From NCBI GenBank assembly GCA_022447095.1, contig JAKUUP010000008.1, forward strand, positions 1-51,889: a DNA stretch of 51,889 nucleotides, given 5' to 3'. A program made the position numbers and the translations under genes. Position 1 is the first letter of the stretch, and each line of letters begins with the position of its first letter. Under the pieces are notes generated by a model. The model saw only the letters and a list, made by a program, of their open reading frames with translations. It did no database searches and was not told the DNA's origin. The DNA is from Candidatus Thalassarchaeum betae (GTDB lineage: Archaea; Thermoplasmatota; Poseidoniia; Poseidoniales; Thalassarchaeaceae). Positions 31,936-40,617 of this stretch are shown here, piece after piece.

Positions 31936-34311
31936 ATGAGGGGGCCCACTGGTGTTACGATTATCCTCCTCCTCGTCTTCTCCTTGGCACCTATGGTGCC
32001 ATTTTCGGCCGCAGACACCGTCATCGGCGCCGAAGGGATCGAACTCATAGAAGCTGGTGACTTCTCGGACTCCGAGCAATGGGAGATAACGGCCACTGCC
32101 GGTTTCTCCGGCGAGCAGGCTGAGTACTCTGGTGGGATGGTCGCCGATGGCGAGCTTTCCTTCACCCACGACCGGCCTGATAACTTCGAACAAGTGACTT
32201 CCTGGGCCAGTTACAGCCCGACTTTGTCTAATGCTACCCTCGGGGGGCCTGATTCTTACTACACCTGGTCGAAGGGCCCGAACATCACGATGAACGGGTA
32301 CGACTTCTCTGGGCTGCACGGCATGCAGATCGCCAACGTCTCAGTGGTCCTGCACTTCTCTATCCCAGATGCGCTATCTCAGGATACTGTGAGAATCGTT
32401 CTGCAGAATCACGGCTCCGACAAGTTGGTCGTGACCTTCGGGCACACCTTCGGCCCTATTCTTAGGATGTCCAACCCTCTCGTGCTACCGTTGGAGGACC
32501 TAGCCCAGATAGACTGGGGCGCATTGGAGGATACCCAATTCACTGTCGATTACGTCTCCCAGGGGACGAGTGATGACTCCGAGGTCCAAGTGGACGCAGT
32601 CGGGTTGCAGGTGAAGTACCATCAGCCGTGGTACTCCTTCGAGACCACTAAGGCCCGCCACACCCTCAATAGTGTCAATTCGCCGGTTGTTGATTTCGGG
32701 CCATACGACGGAGAGATTTCCGGACTCTCGCAAGTTTCCTGCGGAATGACCCCAGACGGCCCTGAGGCAGGAATTTGGACATTCGATGTTGAAGTCCCCC
32801 CTCTACAGCAACTGGGGAGGATACACGTCTACGGAACCGGTAATCACACTATATGGGCTCTGCCCGAAGACGTCGACGGAGACTACAGCGAGAAGCAATC
32901 TGGCGAACTTCTGGACAATCCCGATTCAACCCAGCAAATCCGAATCAACATCGAGGACGGATGCATCTCCGGTGCCAGAGTGGATGTCAACGACCCGCAC
33001 CTCGTGGTACATTGGGTCGTCTCAGGGGAAATCGGAGGACTAGCCAACACGAGTTACATTCGATTAGCCGTCAACAACCACTTGATTGCCGACCTACCGA
33101 TGAAGGTCGGTGCCTTCGTTCTTGATGTCCCCGTTGGTTACGCTCTACCCGAACAGGGGGGTGAGATGGTCGCCGGGGTCGCTGCGAGGTTCCAATGGTC
33201 TTCGAACGGAACTGCTGAAACCACAGTGGTCCATGTTCACTCAATCTCCATCACGGGTGGCTACGATGTCGAGTGGGACTTCGACCCGGAGTGCATGCCA
33301 CTCGAAGATATGTCGTTCAACGAGGATGATGCGGGCGTTCACATCCCTATGGATGTCAGGTGCATCGACGACATCACCTCGCCTGAAGGCCTAGTACTGA
33401 GTACCGTCAGCGGAGACCCAGCCGTCATAGAAGCCACCATCGTCGACCAGTATGTCAGGATTCAGCCTGTCAGGGACGCTTGGGGAGAGGCTTCAGTAAT
33501 GGTCACAGTAGAAGACGAGCGCGGCAACACTTGGGCTGGTGAGATGAATATCACGGTGAACCCGATCGAGGACCCACCAATCCTTGAGGGACTCCCCCTC
33601 ACAGTGTATATCGAATTGGGCGAGACAATGGTAGTAGACATCACGGTGACAGATTCCGATACCCAGTCACTGACCTTCTCGGCCAGTCGCTCATGGGCTA
33701 CCTTCGATACAGCGAACGATCTGATTCTTACTCCGGTGGAATCTGGTTCTCACATAGTGGAGATTGGTGTCAGCGACGGGACAAATGACATCTCGCAGTC
33801 GATTGAAGTCGTAGTGACGGCCAAACCCGACCTTCTCATAGAATCAATAGACGTGAGACGGGATGGATTGAGCGTCTCGAAACTGGTTGACGGGGATGTC
33901 ATTGAGATTTACGCTTACGTCAGAAATGAGGGAAGAGGGGGTGCCGATGCCGTCAACGTCAAGTGCACGGTTGGGAGCATCTTGGTCGGTGTAGTCATGG
34001 TCGAATCCATACCGTCCGGGGGATTAGGTGTAGCAGTTTGTGATGCACAGGTGTCGGGGCCCGATGACGCACTGGAGGTTGAAGTCGTGGCCGACAGTAC
34101 CGCATCCATCGACGAGACTTTGGAGAACAACAACGACCGCTTGATCACTATGATTGTGAGTGAGAGAGAGGCGGACTCGGGCAGTATAATTGATTCACTC
34201 GACCGAGGGCCGGCAATCGTCTTTCTTTCCATTGGAATAATTCTGATTGCCCTCACTGCACTCTATTTCAGCCCGAGCAAGGTGCGCAAACCCTACGAGC
34301 ACAGAAAGTAG
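31936..34311 (+). CDS. secreted, membrane-anchored protein with cadherin-like and CARDB domains
   Basis: The 791-residue surface protein has a signal peptide (about 1-26, hydrophobic IILLLVFSLAPMV). A long beta-rich region with Asp/Gly-rich loops follows (about 30-530), unrecognised. A cadherin/Ig-like domain starts near EDPPILEGLPLTVYIELG (VTDSDTQSLTFSASRSW). A CARDB-type domain starts at KPDLLIESIDVRRDG and ends NNNDRLITMIVSERE. A C-terminal helix (GPAIVFLSIGIILIALTALYF) and a short basic tail anchor it. The architecture suggests adhesion or display on the cell surface. It shares the secreted style, but not the calcium repeats, of the proteins at 695 and 44906. Confidence 0.8.
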   Translation: MRGPTGVTIILLLVFSLAPMVPFSAADTVIGAEGIELIEAGDFSDSEQWEITATAGFSGEQAEYSGGMVADGELSFTHDRPDNFEQVTSWASYSPTLSNATLGGPDSYYTWSKGPNITMNGYDFSGLHGMQIANVSVVLHFSIPDALSQDTVRIVLQNHGSDKLVVTFGHTFGPILRMSNPLVLPLEDLAQIDWGALEDTQFTVDYVSQGTSDDSEVQVDAVGLQVKYHQPWYSFETTKARHTLNSVNSPVVDFGPYDGEISGLSQVSCGMTPDGPEAGIWTFDVEVPPLQQLGRIHVYGTGNHTIWALPEDVDGDYSEKQSGELLDNPDSTQQIRINIEDGCISGARVDVNDPHLVVHWVVSGEIGGLANTSYIRLAVNNHLIADLPMKVGAFVLDVPVGYALPEQGGEMVAGVAARFQWSSNGTAETTVVHVHSISITGGYDVEWDFDPECMPLEDMSFNEDDAGVHIPMDVRCIDDITSPEGLVLSTVSGDPAVIEATIVDQYVRIQPVRDAWGEASVMVTVEDERGNTWAGEMNITVNPIEDPPILEGLPLTVYIELGETMVVDITVTDSDTQSLTFSASRSWATFDTANDLILTPVESGSHIVEIGVSDGTNDISQSIEVVVTAKPDLLIESIDVRRDGLSVSKLVDGDVIEIYAYVRNEGRGGADAVNVKCTVGSILVGVVMVESIPSGGLGVAVCDAQVSGPDDALEVEVVADSTASIDETLENNNDRLITMIVSEREADSGSIIDSLDRGPAIVFLSIGIILIALTALYFSPSKVRKPYEHRK

Positions 34312-34377
34312 TTCGGGCACCTCGGTTTTCCCTGTTGTCGACCCCCCTTCAGGCTGATAATCGGTCATTTTCAGGGA

Positions 34378-34389
34378 ATAGTTATACCA
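34378..34389 (+). promoter_or_regulatory. TATA box of the 38-codon mini-gene
   Basis: AATAGTTATACC is centred 25 bases before the ATG at 34409, the distance expected for a leaderless archaeal mRNA. The core GTTATAC matches the box at 24491-24499. Confidence 0.5.
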
Positions 34390-34408
34390 AGCGCGAAACC
34401 GAAAAGCC

Positions 34409-34525
34409 ATGCCGCGCAAGGGTGCTTCAGGGTGTTTGAGTCGGTGGTGTGTGATTGAAATGATGAAACTAAAGATTCGTTTGGAGACAGAAGAGTGGGT
34501 CTACGAAGAGCATGAGATGGCCTGA
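34409..34525 (+). CDS. possible leaderless mini-protein (38 residues)
   Basis: The frame encodes MPRKGASGCLSRWCVIEMMK and then a charged C-terminal half with KIRLETEEWVYEEH. It is unrecognised. Support comes from an upstream TATA box at leaderless spacing, the ATG being the first after the predicted transcription start, and a strongly basic-then-acidic composition. The stop TGA is four bases before the stop of the convergent cbf5 gene (34530). Alternatively the transcript is a small RNA antisense or convergent to cbf5. Confidence 0.4.
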   Translation: MPRKGASGCLSRWCVIEMMKLKIRLETEEWVYEEHEMA

Positions 34526-34529
34526 GCCC

Positions 34530-35507
34530 TCATTCTCTGGACCAACTCTGTGGATACGTTCCTGTTTCCATCATGACTGCGCGAGCAACGGCCACTTCCC
34601 CCGACTTCATCTCGGAAAGAGAGTCGGTGTCTACCGACATCCTCGCCACAGAGATCGCTTCCCCTTTGATGCTCTGTAGAAGTACCGTTGCGCCCTCTTG
34701 AACGCCCTTAGGCGCTCGTACGACGCCTGGCCTTGCCAATGGAGCACCATGTGAAAGAGCGGCGGCGGCGCCATCCTTCACGGTGATGGCAGGGAGTCCG
34801 GAGAGCAGAGTCTCGACGGGGGCTATCAATTTGACAAGGGCGCTGTCGTCGCCGTGCTCCTTGAACAGAAACGCCGCATCGGCAAGTTGCTGCATGCTGC
34901 ATGACATGCTCTGATCGAAGTTGCCTGTACGGTCCCGGTGGAGTTCGATCAACTCACATCTCGTATCCAGAAGCAGGCCAATGTCCTTGGCGAGAGTCCT
35001 AATGTAGGTACCAGCGCTGGAGGACACCTCGAAAGCAGCGATGCGAGACTCGGGTTCGGTGTCCAAGAGTCGGAGCGAATAAATCGTCCTAGTCCGAACC
35101 TGAATCTTGACCGCTGACTCCAGTGGCGGGACGTTGTATATCACTCCCGTAAGACCTGACAGTATTGCCTCAAGTTCTGCCTCGTCCACAGCACGACCGA
35201 AGCGCAGGACCCCTACATACCTCTTGTCGGCCTTGAGGGTCAACTCTGTGAGCCTCGTCGCCTTGCCACAGAGTAAAGTCAGCAACCCCGTAGCAAAGGG
35301 GTCGAGTGTCCCCCCATGCCCCAATCTGCTGATTCCGAGTAATTCACGGGCCCAAGCAGCCAGTTGATGACTAGACGGACCTCGCGGCTTCTCGACGAGG
35401 ACTATACCGGCAGCTAGGAGTTGGTCCAGCGAGCGCTCCCGGGGGTCTGAGCCGAAGTCGGGATTGGTCGATGCGTCTGCCAGTTCCCAGTAATCGCTGT
35501 CGCCCAT
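34530..35507 (-). CDS. truB: archaeal Cbf5/TruB-type tRNA/rRNA pseudouridine synthase
   Basis: The 325-residue enzyme is the catalytic subunit of archaeal H/ACA RNPs and can also make pseudouridine 55 in tRNA. The catalytic Asp69 lies in GHGGTLDPFATGLL. ADKRYVGVLRFG and SSAGTYIRTLAKDIG are further family motifs. A C-terminal PUA domain (LPAITVKDGAAAALSHGAPLARPGVV...) binds the guide RNA or tRNA end. It is on the minus strand after cmk, an arrangement that is conserved in archaea. Confidence 0.9.
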   Translation of the reverse strand: MGDSDYWELADASTNPDFGSDPRERSLDQLLAAGIVLVEKPRGPSSHQLAAWARELLGISRLGHGGTLDPFATGLLTLLCGKATRLTELTLKADKRYVGVLRFGRAVDEAELEAILSGLTGVIYNVPPLESAVKIQVRTRTIYSLRLLDTEPESRIAAFEVSSSAGTYIRTLAKDIGLLLDTRCELIELHRDRTGNFDQSMSCSMQQLADAAFLFKEHGDDSALVKLIAPVETLLSGLPAITVKDGAAAALSHGAPLARPGVVRAPKGVQEGATVLLQSIKGEAISVARMSVDTDSLSEMKSGEVAVARAVMMETGTYPQSWSRE

Positions 35508-35516
35508 AGAACCACA

Positions 35517-36050
35517 TCATTCAATCAGTTCGGCACTCACCATGCGGAATACCTCGTCGGCGCCGGCCACGTCGGCGTCGACGACGATAGAATAAGGCGT
35601 CATATCGTTCAGGTCGATGTCGTACAACGTGCGGTACCTAGCCATGTCGTCTCTCTGCCTCTGCTGAGACAAGGTCAGACAGGTGGCATAGTCGCCACCT
35701 TCTCGGTTCTGGATTCTCCTCGCTCTCTCTTCGTCAGAAACCGCGATCCAAACCCTAGGGCATTTCAGACCGAGTTGGTAAGCCCACCAACCACACAACC
35801 TACTCTCTACGACTTCGGGGGCGTCAGGATCGGTCAACACTTGCTTTAGCAACGTATCCAGTGAGCGGTCGACGTCGAGATCCTGCTTGCACAAAGCACT
35901 GAATTCCTCAACTGAAAGGCTCCTTTGAGAGGCTTCATTCCTGAAGAGTTCACCCCCGTTGACAGAAGACCATCCCCGATCTTCACACAACTTGCTCACT
36001 AGGGTCGAGGTGCCACTGCCAGGAGGCCCGCTGACTGTGAGTCTGAGCAT
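35517..36050 (-). CDS. cmk: archaeal cytidylate kinase
   Basis: The 177-residue kinase phosphorylates CMP/dCMP. The P-loop GPPGSGTST lies at residues 8-16 and VNGGELFRNEA matches the archaeal NMP-binding segment. SRLCGWW is the typical substrate motif, and DEERARRIQNREG supplies lid arginines. The ATG at 36050 is preceded by a strong GGAGGTGA ribosome-binding site that overlaps the end of the DUF106 gene; an in-frame ATG at 36083 is rejected because it overlaps more and gives a non-native leader. Confidence 0.9.
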   Translation of the reverse strand: MLRLTVSGPPGSGTSTLVSKLCEDRGWSSVNGGELFRNEASQRSLSVEEFSALCKQDLDVDRSLDTLLKQVLTDPDAPEVVESRLCGWWAYQLGLKCPRVWIAVSDEERARRIQNREGGDYATCLTLSQQRQRDDMARYRTLYDIDLNDMTPYSIVVDADVAGADEVFRMVSAELIE

Positions 36051-36054
36051 TACC

Positions 36055-36984
36055 TCACCTCCACTCGTTCCTACACACTTCACATCTCAGTCTGCCTTTT
36101 TGGGTCCTCAAGACCATGTCAGAGTCACATGAGGGGCAGGTAGTCCCCGACTTAGGCGGGGTCGAATGCACGTTGCCGCCCTTCCTTTGCGCTGTCGCAG
36201 CAGTTTGAGGTCCGGTCTTGCGCGGCCCGGCCTTTCTGCGCTGGGCCCTGCGGATCCTCATGTCGTCGCTTGTCTTGGCCTTCTCCTCCTCAAGTAGATG
36301 CAGTAGGGGTTCGGGGATGGGATCTCCCGCGACGACCAGCGGGTGTGTACGGTAGCGGTACAGTTTGATGTGGCGGTCGATGATTCGGCCCAACGGTGCG
36401 CTCATCGTGATGTACGTGGCAATCCAAGCTGGGAAAATCCACATCACCCTGTCGTTGAATGACCACATCGGCGCCCAAGGAAGACTGACGAATGCCACCC
36501 TGAAGGTCTCGACCTCACTGGCCATCCAACTGAAGATGGCGATGATGAAAACCATTGTGAACATCATCGGTCGCATCATCGCTGCCTGCATTGCCATCTG
36601 CTCAGGCATCAACTCCATCTGCAACTTCTGTATCTTGTCCGCCCTAGCTGTGTCTCGGGCAATCTGCGCATCTCTGAGTTTCTTGCGAATCTGGCCCTGA
36701 CGGTGAGTGAAGTGAGCCTGAGTCAATGGATCCATGAAGAATGCCCGAATGATGGTGCTTACGACCATAATGCTGGAGCCGACGATGAACACTGTAGGAA
36801 CGAAGTAGGCAGAGTGGAAAGGAAGGAGTGGTACGAGGACATAGCCCGCCCCATCGGCCAATCCCACGCGGAGTCCCGGGTGGAGCATCAGCACCACCAT
36901 CATCAGCATCAGGAAGAGCATCGGCATCATCATCGAGGACATGGCCTCGGCCTGCGAGTCGCTGCTGGTGCCCGCTGACGCCAT
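36055..36984 (-). CDS. EMC3/TMCO1 (DUF106) membrane insertase-like protein with zinc ribbon tail
   Basis: The 309-residue protein belongs to the Oxa1/YidC superfamily. It has a Met-rich first helix (SSMMMPMLFLMLMMVVLML), a central helix, a cytosolic Lys/Arg-rich coiled-coil (DPLTQAHFTHRQGQIRKKLRDAQIARD), and later helices (MFTMVFIIAIFSWMA). It probably helps insert membrane proteins. The C-terminus adds a zinc ribbon: Cys283-x2-Cys286 and Cys301-x2-Cys304. The ATG at 36984 gives MASAGTSSDSQ. The neighbourhood cmk-truB matches the archaeal secY-adk-DUF106-cmk-truB block, although secY and adk are not in this window. Confidence 0.85.
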   Translation of the reverse strand: MASAGTSSDSQAEAMSSMMMPMLFLMLMMVVLMLHPGLRVGLADGAGYVLVPLLPFHSAYFVPTVFIVGSSIMVVSTIIRAFFMDPLTQAHFTHRQGQIRKKLRDAQIARDTARADKIQKLQMELMPEQMAMQAAMMRPMMFTMVFIIAIFSWMASEVETFRVAFVSLPWAPMWSFNDRVMWIFPAWIATYITMSAPLGRIIDRHIKLYRYRTHPLVVAGDPIPEPLLHLLEEEKAKTSDDMRIRRAQRRKAGPRKTGPQTAATAQRKGGNVHSTPPKSGTTCPSCDSDMVLRTQKGRLRCEVCRNEWR

Positions 36985-37052
36985 GCACCTTCGCTCAACC
37001 AGAACAGGATGAACGCTTCGGTGGACGCCATAGGCGTCCAGCCGGTTCCACT

Positions 37053-39647
37053 TCAGAACGAATAACTGCAGACAACGCACACTGAAGCGCCTATCTCTGC
37101 CTCAGAACCACATATCGGACAGACCGCGCCTTCGGGTTCCTCAGATGCTTCTTCATCTTCTGGCTCCTCTTCAAGGAGTCCTTCATCCTCTGGCTCCTCT
37201 TCAAGAAGTACTTCATCCTCTGGCTCCTCTTCAGGGGGCCCTTCATCCTCTGGTTCTGGTGCAGGTTCTAGACTTAACTCGGGCTGCCTTGGAATCTCAG
37301 GGATCCTCTGCGGATCCACCCACTCTGGGAGATTAGGCTCCTCGTCAACCTCGTCGCCGAAAGTAGCACCATGGAAGTCCTGAGCGTCAGAGACCTTGTA
37401 CTCGGACTCGGGATCTCCTTGAATCTCGTATGTCACCTCAATCCTCTCGCTCTGTTCAATCCTGCCGATACCCCACTCGATGTGAATCCCCTCCGGAGCG
37501 GATTCCTTCTTCAGTTTCACATCCCGCTCACCGTCAACTGAAGAGCGCACAGTTGATTTCTCAAGAGAGAATGTACCAGGGACCACATCATGAAGAGTTA
37601 GTTCGTCTAGCGCGCTGTCGGAGTTGTTGACGAACACCAGCAGGATCTCGTATCTGCCCGCACCACCAGCCGGGAAAACCTCCTTCCCGGAGCTGATGTT
37701 CCTCCGGCGGTGGACGACTCGCATCTGAGGTGGCCTCGCCACTTCCCTAGTGGCCACAGGACCGAACTTCTCAGAGCCGAAGTCGGCCCTTATGGGAGCT
37801 GCTAGGAACTCGTTGGCAGGAGAGGGGTCGGGGGCGTGAAGCGGATACCTGATTACCATGGTTTTGCCGGGTTGGAGACCGAGTGGCGCTGAAGTTCCGA
37901 CAGTGATTCTCAAACCATGACCTGCATTGTCGGGGGATATCATTCTCTCTTCCAATTGAACCCCATCAATCACCTCTATCATGTACTGCTCCTCATTGAG
38001 GTCTGTACCTTCTATCTCTATGCTCACGTTCTCGTGCGAAGGAGGATCGAAGACACCGGGGACGTCATCCATCAGACGTATGACATTGATTGGGGCAGAG
38101 CCGTTGTTCTCAATAGATATCGTCGCCTCGATATCGGAAGGCACAAACGACTTGATCCTGGACTTGTCATACTGTTTGAGAAGGATTGCATCCAGAACAG
38201 TCAGCTCCTGCTCCTTCAAGTCGATCGAACCGGTTGACCCGACGGAGACTCGGGGCAGTATCGAAGACCTGAACTCATGGGTGAAACTGGGGCTGTCAGC
38301 CTCCACTCTCTTCTCCATAGAACTCCAACTTCCCTCAGGGGGGACGTCCTGACGGAGGTCAGAAACGTCTAGGATTGGATTATCCCTGCCAGAAAGCCAA
38401 ACAGTCACTCCCGACAATGTCACTACAAAGGAGGATCTGTTCTCAAAGACGGACTTGCAGTGCCAGATTCCGGGCCTGTCATCTTCGACCTTATCGACCC
38501 TCATCATGTGCAGAGTGGAGCCGGACACACGTTCGAAGTCAGCTCTCGATGCCGTCGCCTCAGCAGCGTAGTTCGCAGATGCGACTCCGGCTGAAATCTT
38601 GTCTACTCCGCCGGTGGTTACTCTCGGTGAGAGAGAGAGTGTCCTGCTCTCACCGACGTTGAGTCTGCCGATATCCCAAGAGATTGATAATTCGTCGACA
38701 TTGTACTCAGGGCCGTCCGGGATGCTGAAGTTATCAGGGAATGTCCTGTTTACCTCTACCTCCAAAAGAGGTACAGGAGAGACGTTCTCGATCACAATCT
38801 GCATCTCGATTTCCTGCTCCTCCTCAGAGAAGACCAAAGACAGGCTATTCTCCTGAGTTCTCTCTGGATTGGTGTCGATTGTCTCCTTCAGGACCAACAT
38901 CCGTGGACCATTGGCTGAGTACGGGATCACCGTGTCCTCGGTGGCCTCTAGTTCTCTCACGGAAATCGACCTACCTCCGATGTCTGTATCACTGGTCGAG
39001 GACAGCAAAACCTCGATGTCCCAGGCCCTGTGCTTCTTGCTCGCGTTCCGTAGTATCAGTTCGCCCTCGATGCTCTGTCTCCTGATTGAGCCATCTGGGT
39101 TCAGTGTGGAGTTCTCCACCTCGCTCAGAGTGGCATGCAACTTATCGCCTGGAATTGCATCCACCTCGCTGGCAGATCTCAGATTGGGAGAGGAAGCAGG
39201 AGCGATTACCGGGGTTGATAGGGCGTCGGCGATAGCAGAGTCCTCATCCTCATCCAATGAGTCAGTAGAGGGTTCTGGTTCGGACCAATCAATCTCGTCA
39301 TCCTCTTTTCTATCTCCGGGAATGCTTAATGCTGCTAAGGAATCATCCAAGGAGGCAGATTCCTCGTCAGAACTCAGTTTAGGAGGTACTGGAGGGGGAT
39401 AATCAGGCTCGGAACTGGATGGCGGGACACCGAAGTCGGGCGGCGGAGGAGGAGGTTCGTCGGGTTCCCCATCAGCCTCATCGGAAATCTCCCGGTCCTC
39501 TATCTCCATCAAGCCCGGCGGAGAAGAGAGAGGAGCTGATGGCGTATCCTCCGAATCGTCATCCTCCTCTTCCTCGAAACCCGGTGGAGGAGGTGGAGGA
39601 GGAGGGAGAGGAAATCCGGGAGGGAAGGGAGGAGGCTCTTCGGACAT
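37053..39647 (-). CDS. cytosolic polyproline / beta-domain / zinc-ribbon protein, unknown function
   Basis: The 864-residue protein has no signal peptide and no membrane helix. Residues 1-90 are polyproline and acidic, with PPPPPPPPGFEEEE (15-28) and PPPPPPDFG (65-73). Residues about 90-170 are acidic. Residues about 190-780 are several beta-sandwich domains of DUF11-like character, with ENVSPVPLLEVEV, IENNGSAPINVIRLMDDVPGVF and FVNNSDSALDELTLHDVVPGTF showing repeated 'asparagine-turn then D(D)VPG' ends. Residues about 785-840 are acidic tandem decapeptide repeats. A zinc ribbon Cys843-x2-Cys846/Cys857-x2-Cys860 ends the protein. The ATG at 39647 is chosen over 39701 because it lies downstream of the TATA box. 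It looks like a scaffold; I cannot assign a known family. Confidence 0.65.
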   Translation of the reverse strand: MSEEPPPFPPGFPLPPPPPPPPGFEEEEDDDSEDTPSAPLSSPPGLMEIEDREISDEADGEPDEPPPPPPDFGVPPSSSEPDYPPPVPPKLSSDEESASLDDSLAALSIPGDRKEDDEIDWSEPEPSTDSLDEDEDSAIADALSTPVIAPASSPNLRSASEVDAIPGDKLHATLSEVENSTLNPDGSIRRQSIEGELILRNASKKHRAWDIEVLLSSTSDTDIGGRSISVRELEATEDTVIPYSANGPRMLVLKETIDTNPERTQENSLSLVFSEEEQEIEMQIVIENVSPVPLLEVEVNRTFPDNFSIPDGPEYNVDELSISWDIGRLNVGESRTLSLSPRVTTGGVDKISAGVASANYAAEATASRADFERVSGSTLHMMRVDKVEDDRPGIWHCKSVFENRSSFVVTLSGVTVWLSGRDNPILDVSDLRQDVPPEGSWSSMEKRVEADSPSFTHEFRSSILPRVSVGSTGSIDLKEQELTVLDAILLKQYDKSRIKSFVPSDIEATISIENNGSAPINVIRLMDDVPGVFDPPSHENVSIEIEGTDLNEEQYMIEVIDGVQLEERMISPDNAGHGLRITVGTSAPLGLQPGKTMVIRYPLHAPDPSPANEFLAAPIRADFGSEKFGPVATREVARPPQMRVVHRRRNISSGKEVFPAGGAGRYEILLVFVNNSDSALDELTLHDVVPGTFSLEKSTVRSSVDGERDVKLKKESAPEGIHIEWGIGRIEQSERIEVTYEIQGDPESEYKVSDAQDFHGATFGDEVDEEPNLPEWVDPQRIPEIPRQPELSLEPAPEPEDEGPPEEEPEDEVLLEEEPEDEGLLEEEPEDEEASEEPEGAVCPICGSEAEIGASVCVVCSYSF
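37152..37258 (-). repeat. 30-base tandem repeat encoding acidic decapeptides
   Basis: Three full copies of a 30-base unit (TTCATCTTCTGGCTCCTCTT-type on the plus strand) and a partial fourth run head to tail inside the gene. They encode the motif EDEGLLEEEP on the minus strand, in frame with the protein. The copies are nearly identical, so copy number probably varies by slippage. Confidence 0.85.
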
Positions 39648-39687
39648 GGCGCGAACACCCCGATGGGTGGCCACGGACGTGGCTTGG

Positions 39688-39703
39688 ATTGGTATAACCA
39701 TTA
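39688..39703. promoter_or_regulatory. shared divergent TATA element
   Basis: GGTATAACC on the plus strand and GGTTATACC on the minus strand are near mirror images at one site. It lies 45 bases before the GPN GTPase ATG (39739) and about 46 bases before the polyproline protein ATG (39647). One TATA site could thus serve both genes. Called by eye. Confidence 0.45.
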
Positions 39704-39738
39704 CTTGTCCGCCACACAGTCAAGACAGGGCGTCGCGA

Positions 39739-40617
39739 ATGGTTGAAGTTCTCTCGCCTTCGGGCGAGAGTGTGAGCAGTCAAGACGGAACGGCCCCCCC
39801 GGTTCTATTCGTCGTCGGTACCGCAGGGGCGGGGAAGAGTTCTCTAGTGACGGCCTTCCAAAGATGGGGGCGATTTCTAGAGGTTGATGTTTTAGCAATC
39901 AACCTCGACCCTGGGGCCGAGAAAGTGGACTACGACACGGAGTTCGATGTCAGAGACCTAGTGTCCCTGTCCGACGTCATGGTGGAGTACGAGCTAGGCC
40001 CTAACGGAGCCCAGATTCTAGCCGCTGACCTAGTGGCGTCCCGGGCTGACGAGGTCTTCAACGAGATTGAGGGATTGTCGTGCGATATGCTGATTGTCGA
40101 CACGCCCGGCCAAGTGGAGTTGTTTGCTTTCAGGGAAGCCTCCAACCACCTAGTCAACGTGATCGGCCAAGGTCGGGCCTGCCTGATATTCCTCTTCGAC
40201 CCGATGCTCTCACAGACTCCGAGCGGCTTTGTCTCGCAGATGCTGCTATCGGCTATCGTTCATTTCAGACTAGGCCTCCCAACCGCGAACTTCCTCTCCA
40301 AGTCCGACTTATTAGAGCCAGAGGCACTCGAGCGGGTGATGGATTGGGGCGATAACCTCGATATCCTCGAGGCTGCGCTGTTTGAGGAGTCTGCCCAGCA
40401 GGCCTTGGACACCGAGTCCGGTAGTCAGAGAGCCGAATTCGCCATAGGCCAGCTCAGAATGATGCAGCACGCGTCGATACAGCCCGGCTTGATTCCTCTA
40501 TCGAGTGAGTATGAGGAAGGGCTTGCAGATGTGCTTACCTTCGCTCAGACAATCTTCGGTGGTATGGCTGATTCTAGAGACGGATTTGCAGGGGACATAG
40601 AGTATGAGCGACAGTGA
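39739..40617 (+). CDS. GPN-loop GTPase
   Basis: The 292-residue GTPase belongs to the Gpn1/PAB0955 family, whose eukaryotic members help assemble RNA polymerase II. The P-loop GTAGAGKS covers residues 27-34. The diagnostic Gly-Pro-Asn insertion is at residues 87-89 in EYELGPNGA. Switch II is DTPGQVE and the base-specificity motif is LSKSDL. I chose the ATG at 39739 because the upstream in-frame ATG at 39646 lies on the other side of the promoter. The stop overlaps the start of the ornithine carbamoyltransferase gene by 14 bases. In archaea the biological role is unproven. Confidence 0.9.
   Translation: MVEVLSPSGESVSSQDGTAPPVLFVVGTAGAGKSSLVTAFQRWGRFLEVDVLAINLDPGAEKVDYDTEFDVRDLVSLSDVMVEYELGPNGAQILAADLVASRADEVFNEIEGLSCDMLIVDTPGQVELFAFREASNHLVNVIGQGRACLIFLFDPMLSQTPSGFVSQMLLSAIVHFRLGLPTANFLSKSDLLEPEALERVMDWGDNLDILEAALFEESAQQALDTESGSQRAEFAIGQLRMMQHASIQPGLIPLSSEYEEGLADVLTFAQTIFGGMADSRDGFAGDIEYERQ

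Noticed and set aside
37152-37258. Possible CRISPR-like direct repeats
   Set aside because: The repeats are contiguous with no spacers and encode acidic decapeptides in frame, so they are coding tandem repeats.
39646-39738. N-terminal extension of the GPN GTPase from the ATG at 39646
   Set aside because: It lies across the divergent promoter and adds sequence not typical of the family; ATG 39739 places the P-loop at a normal distance.
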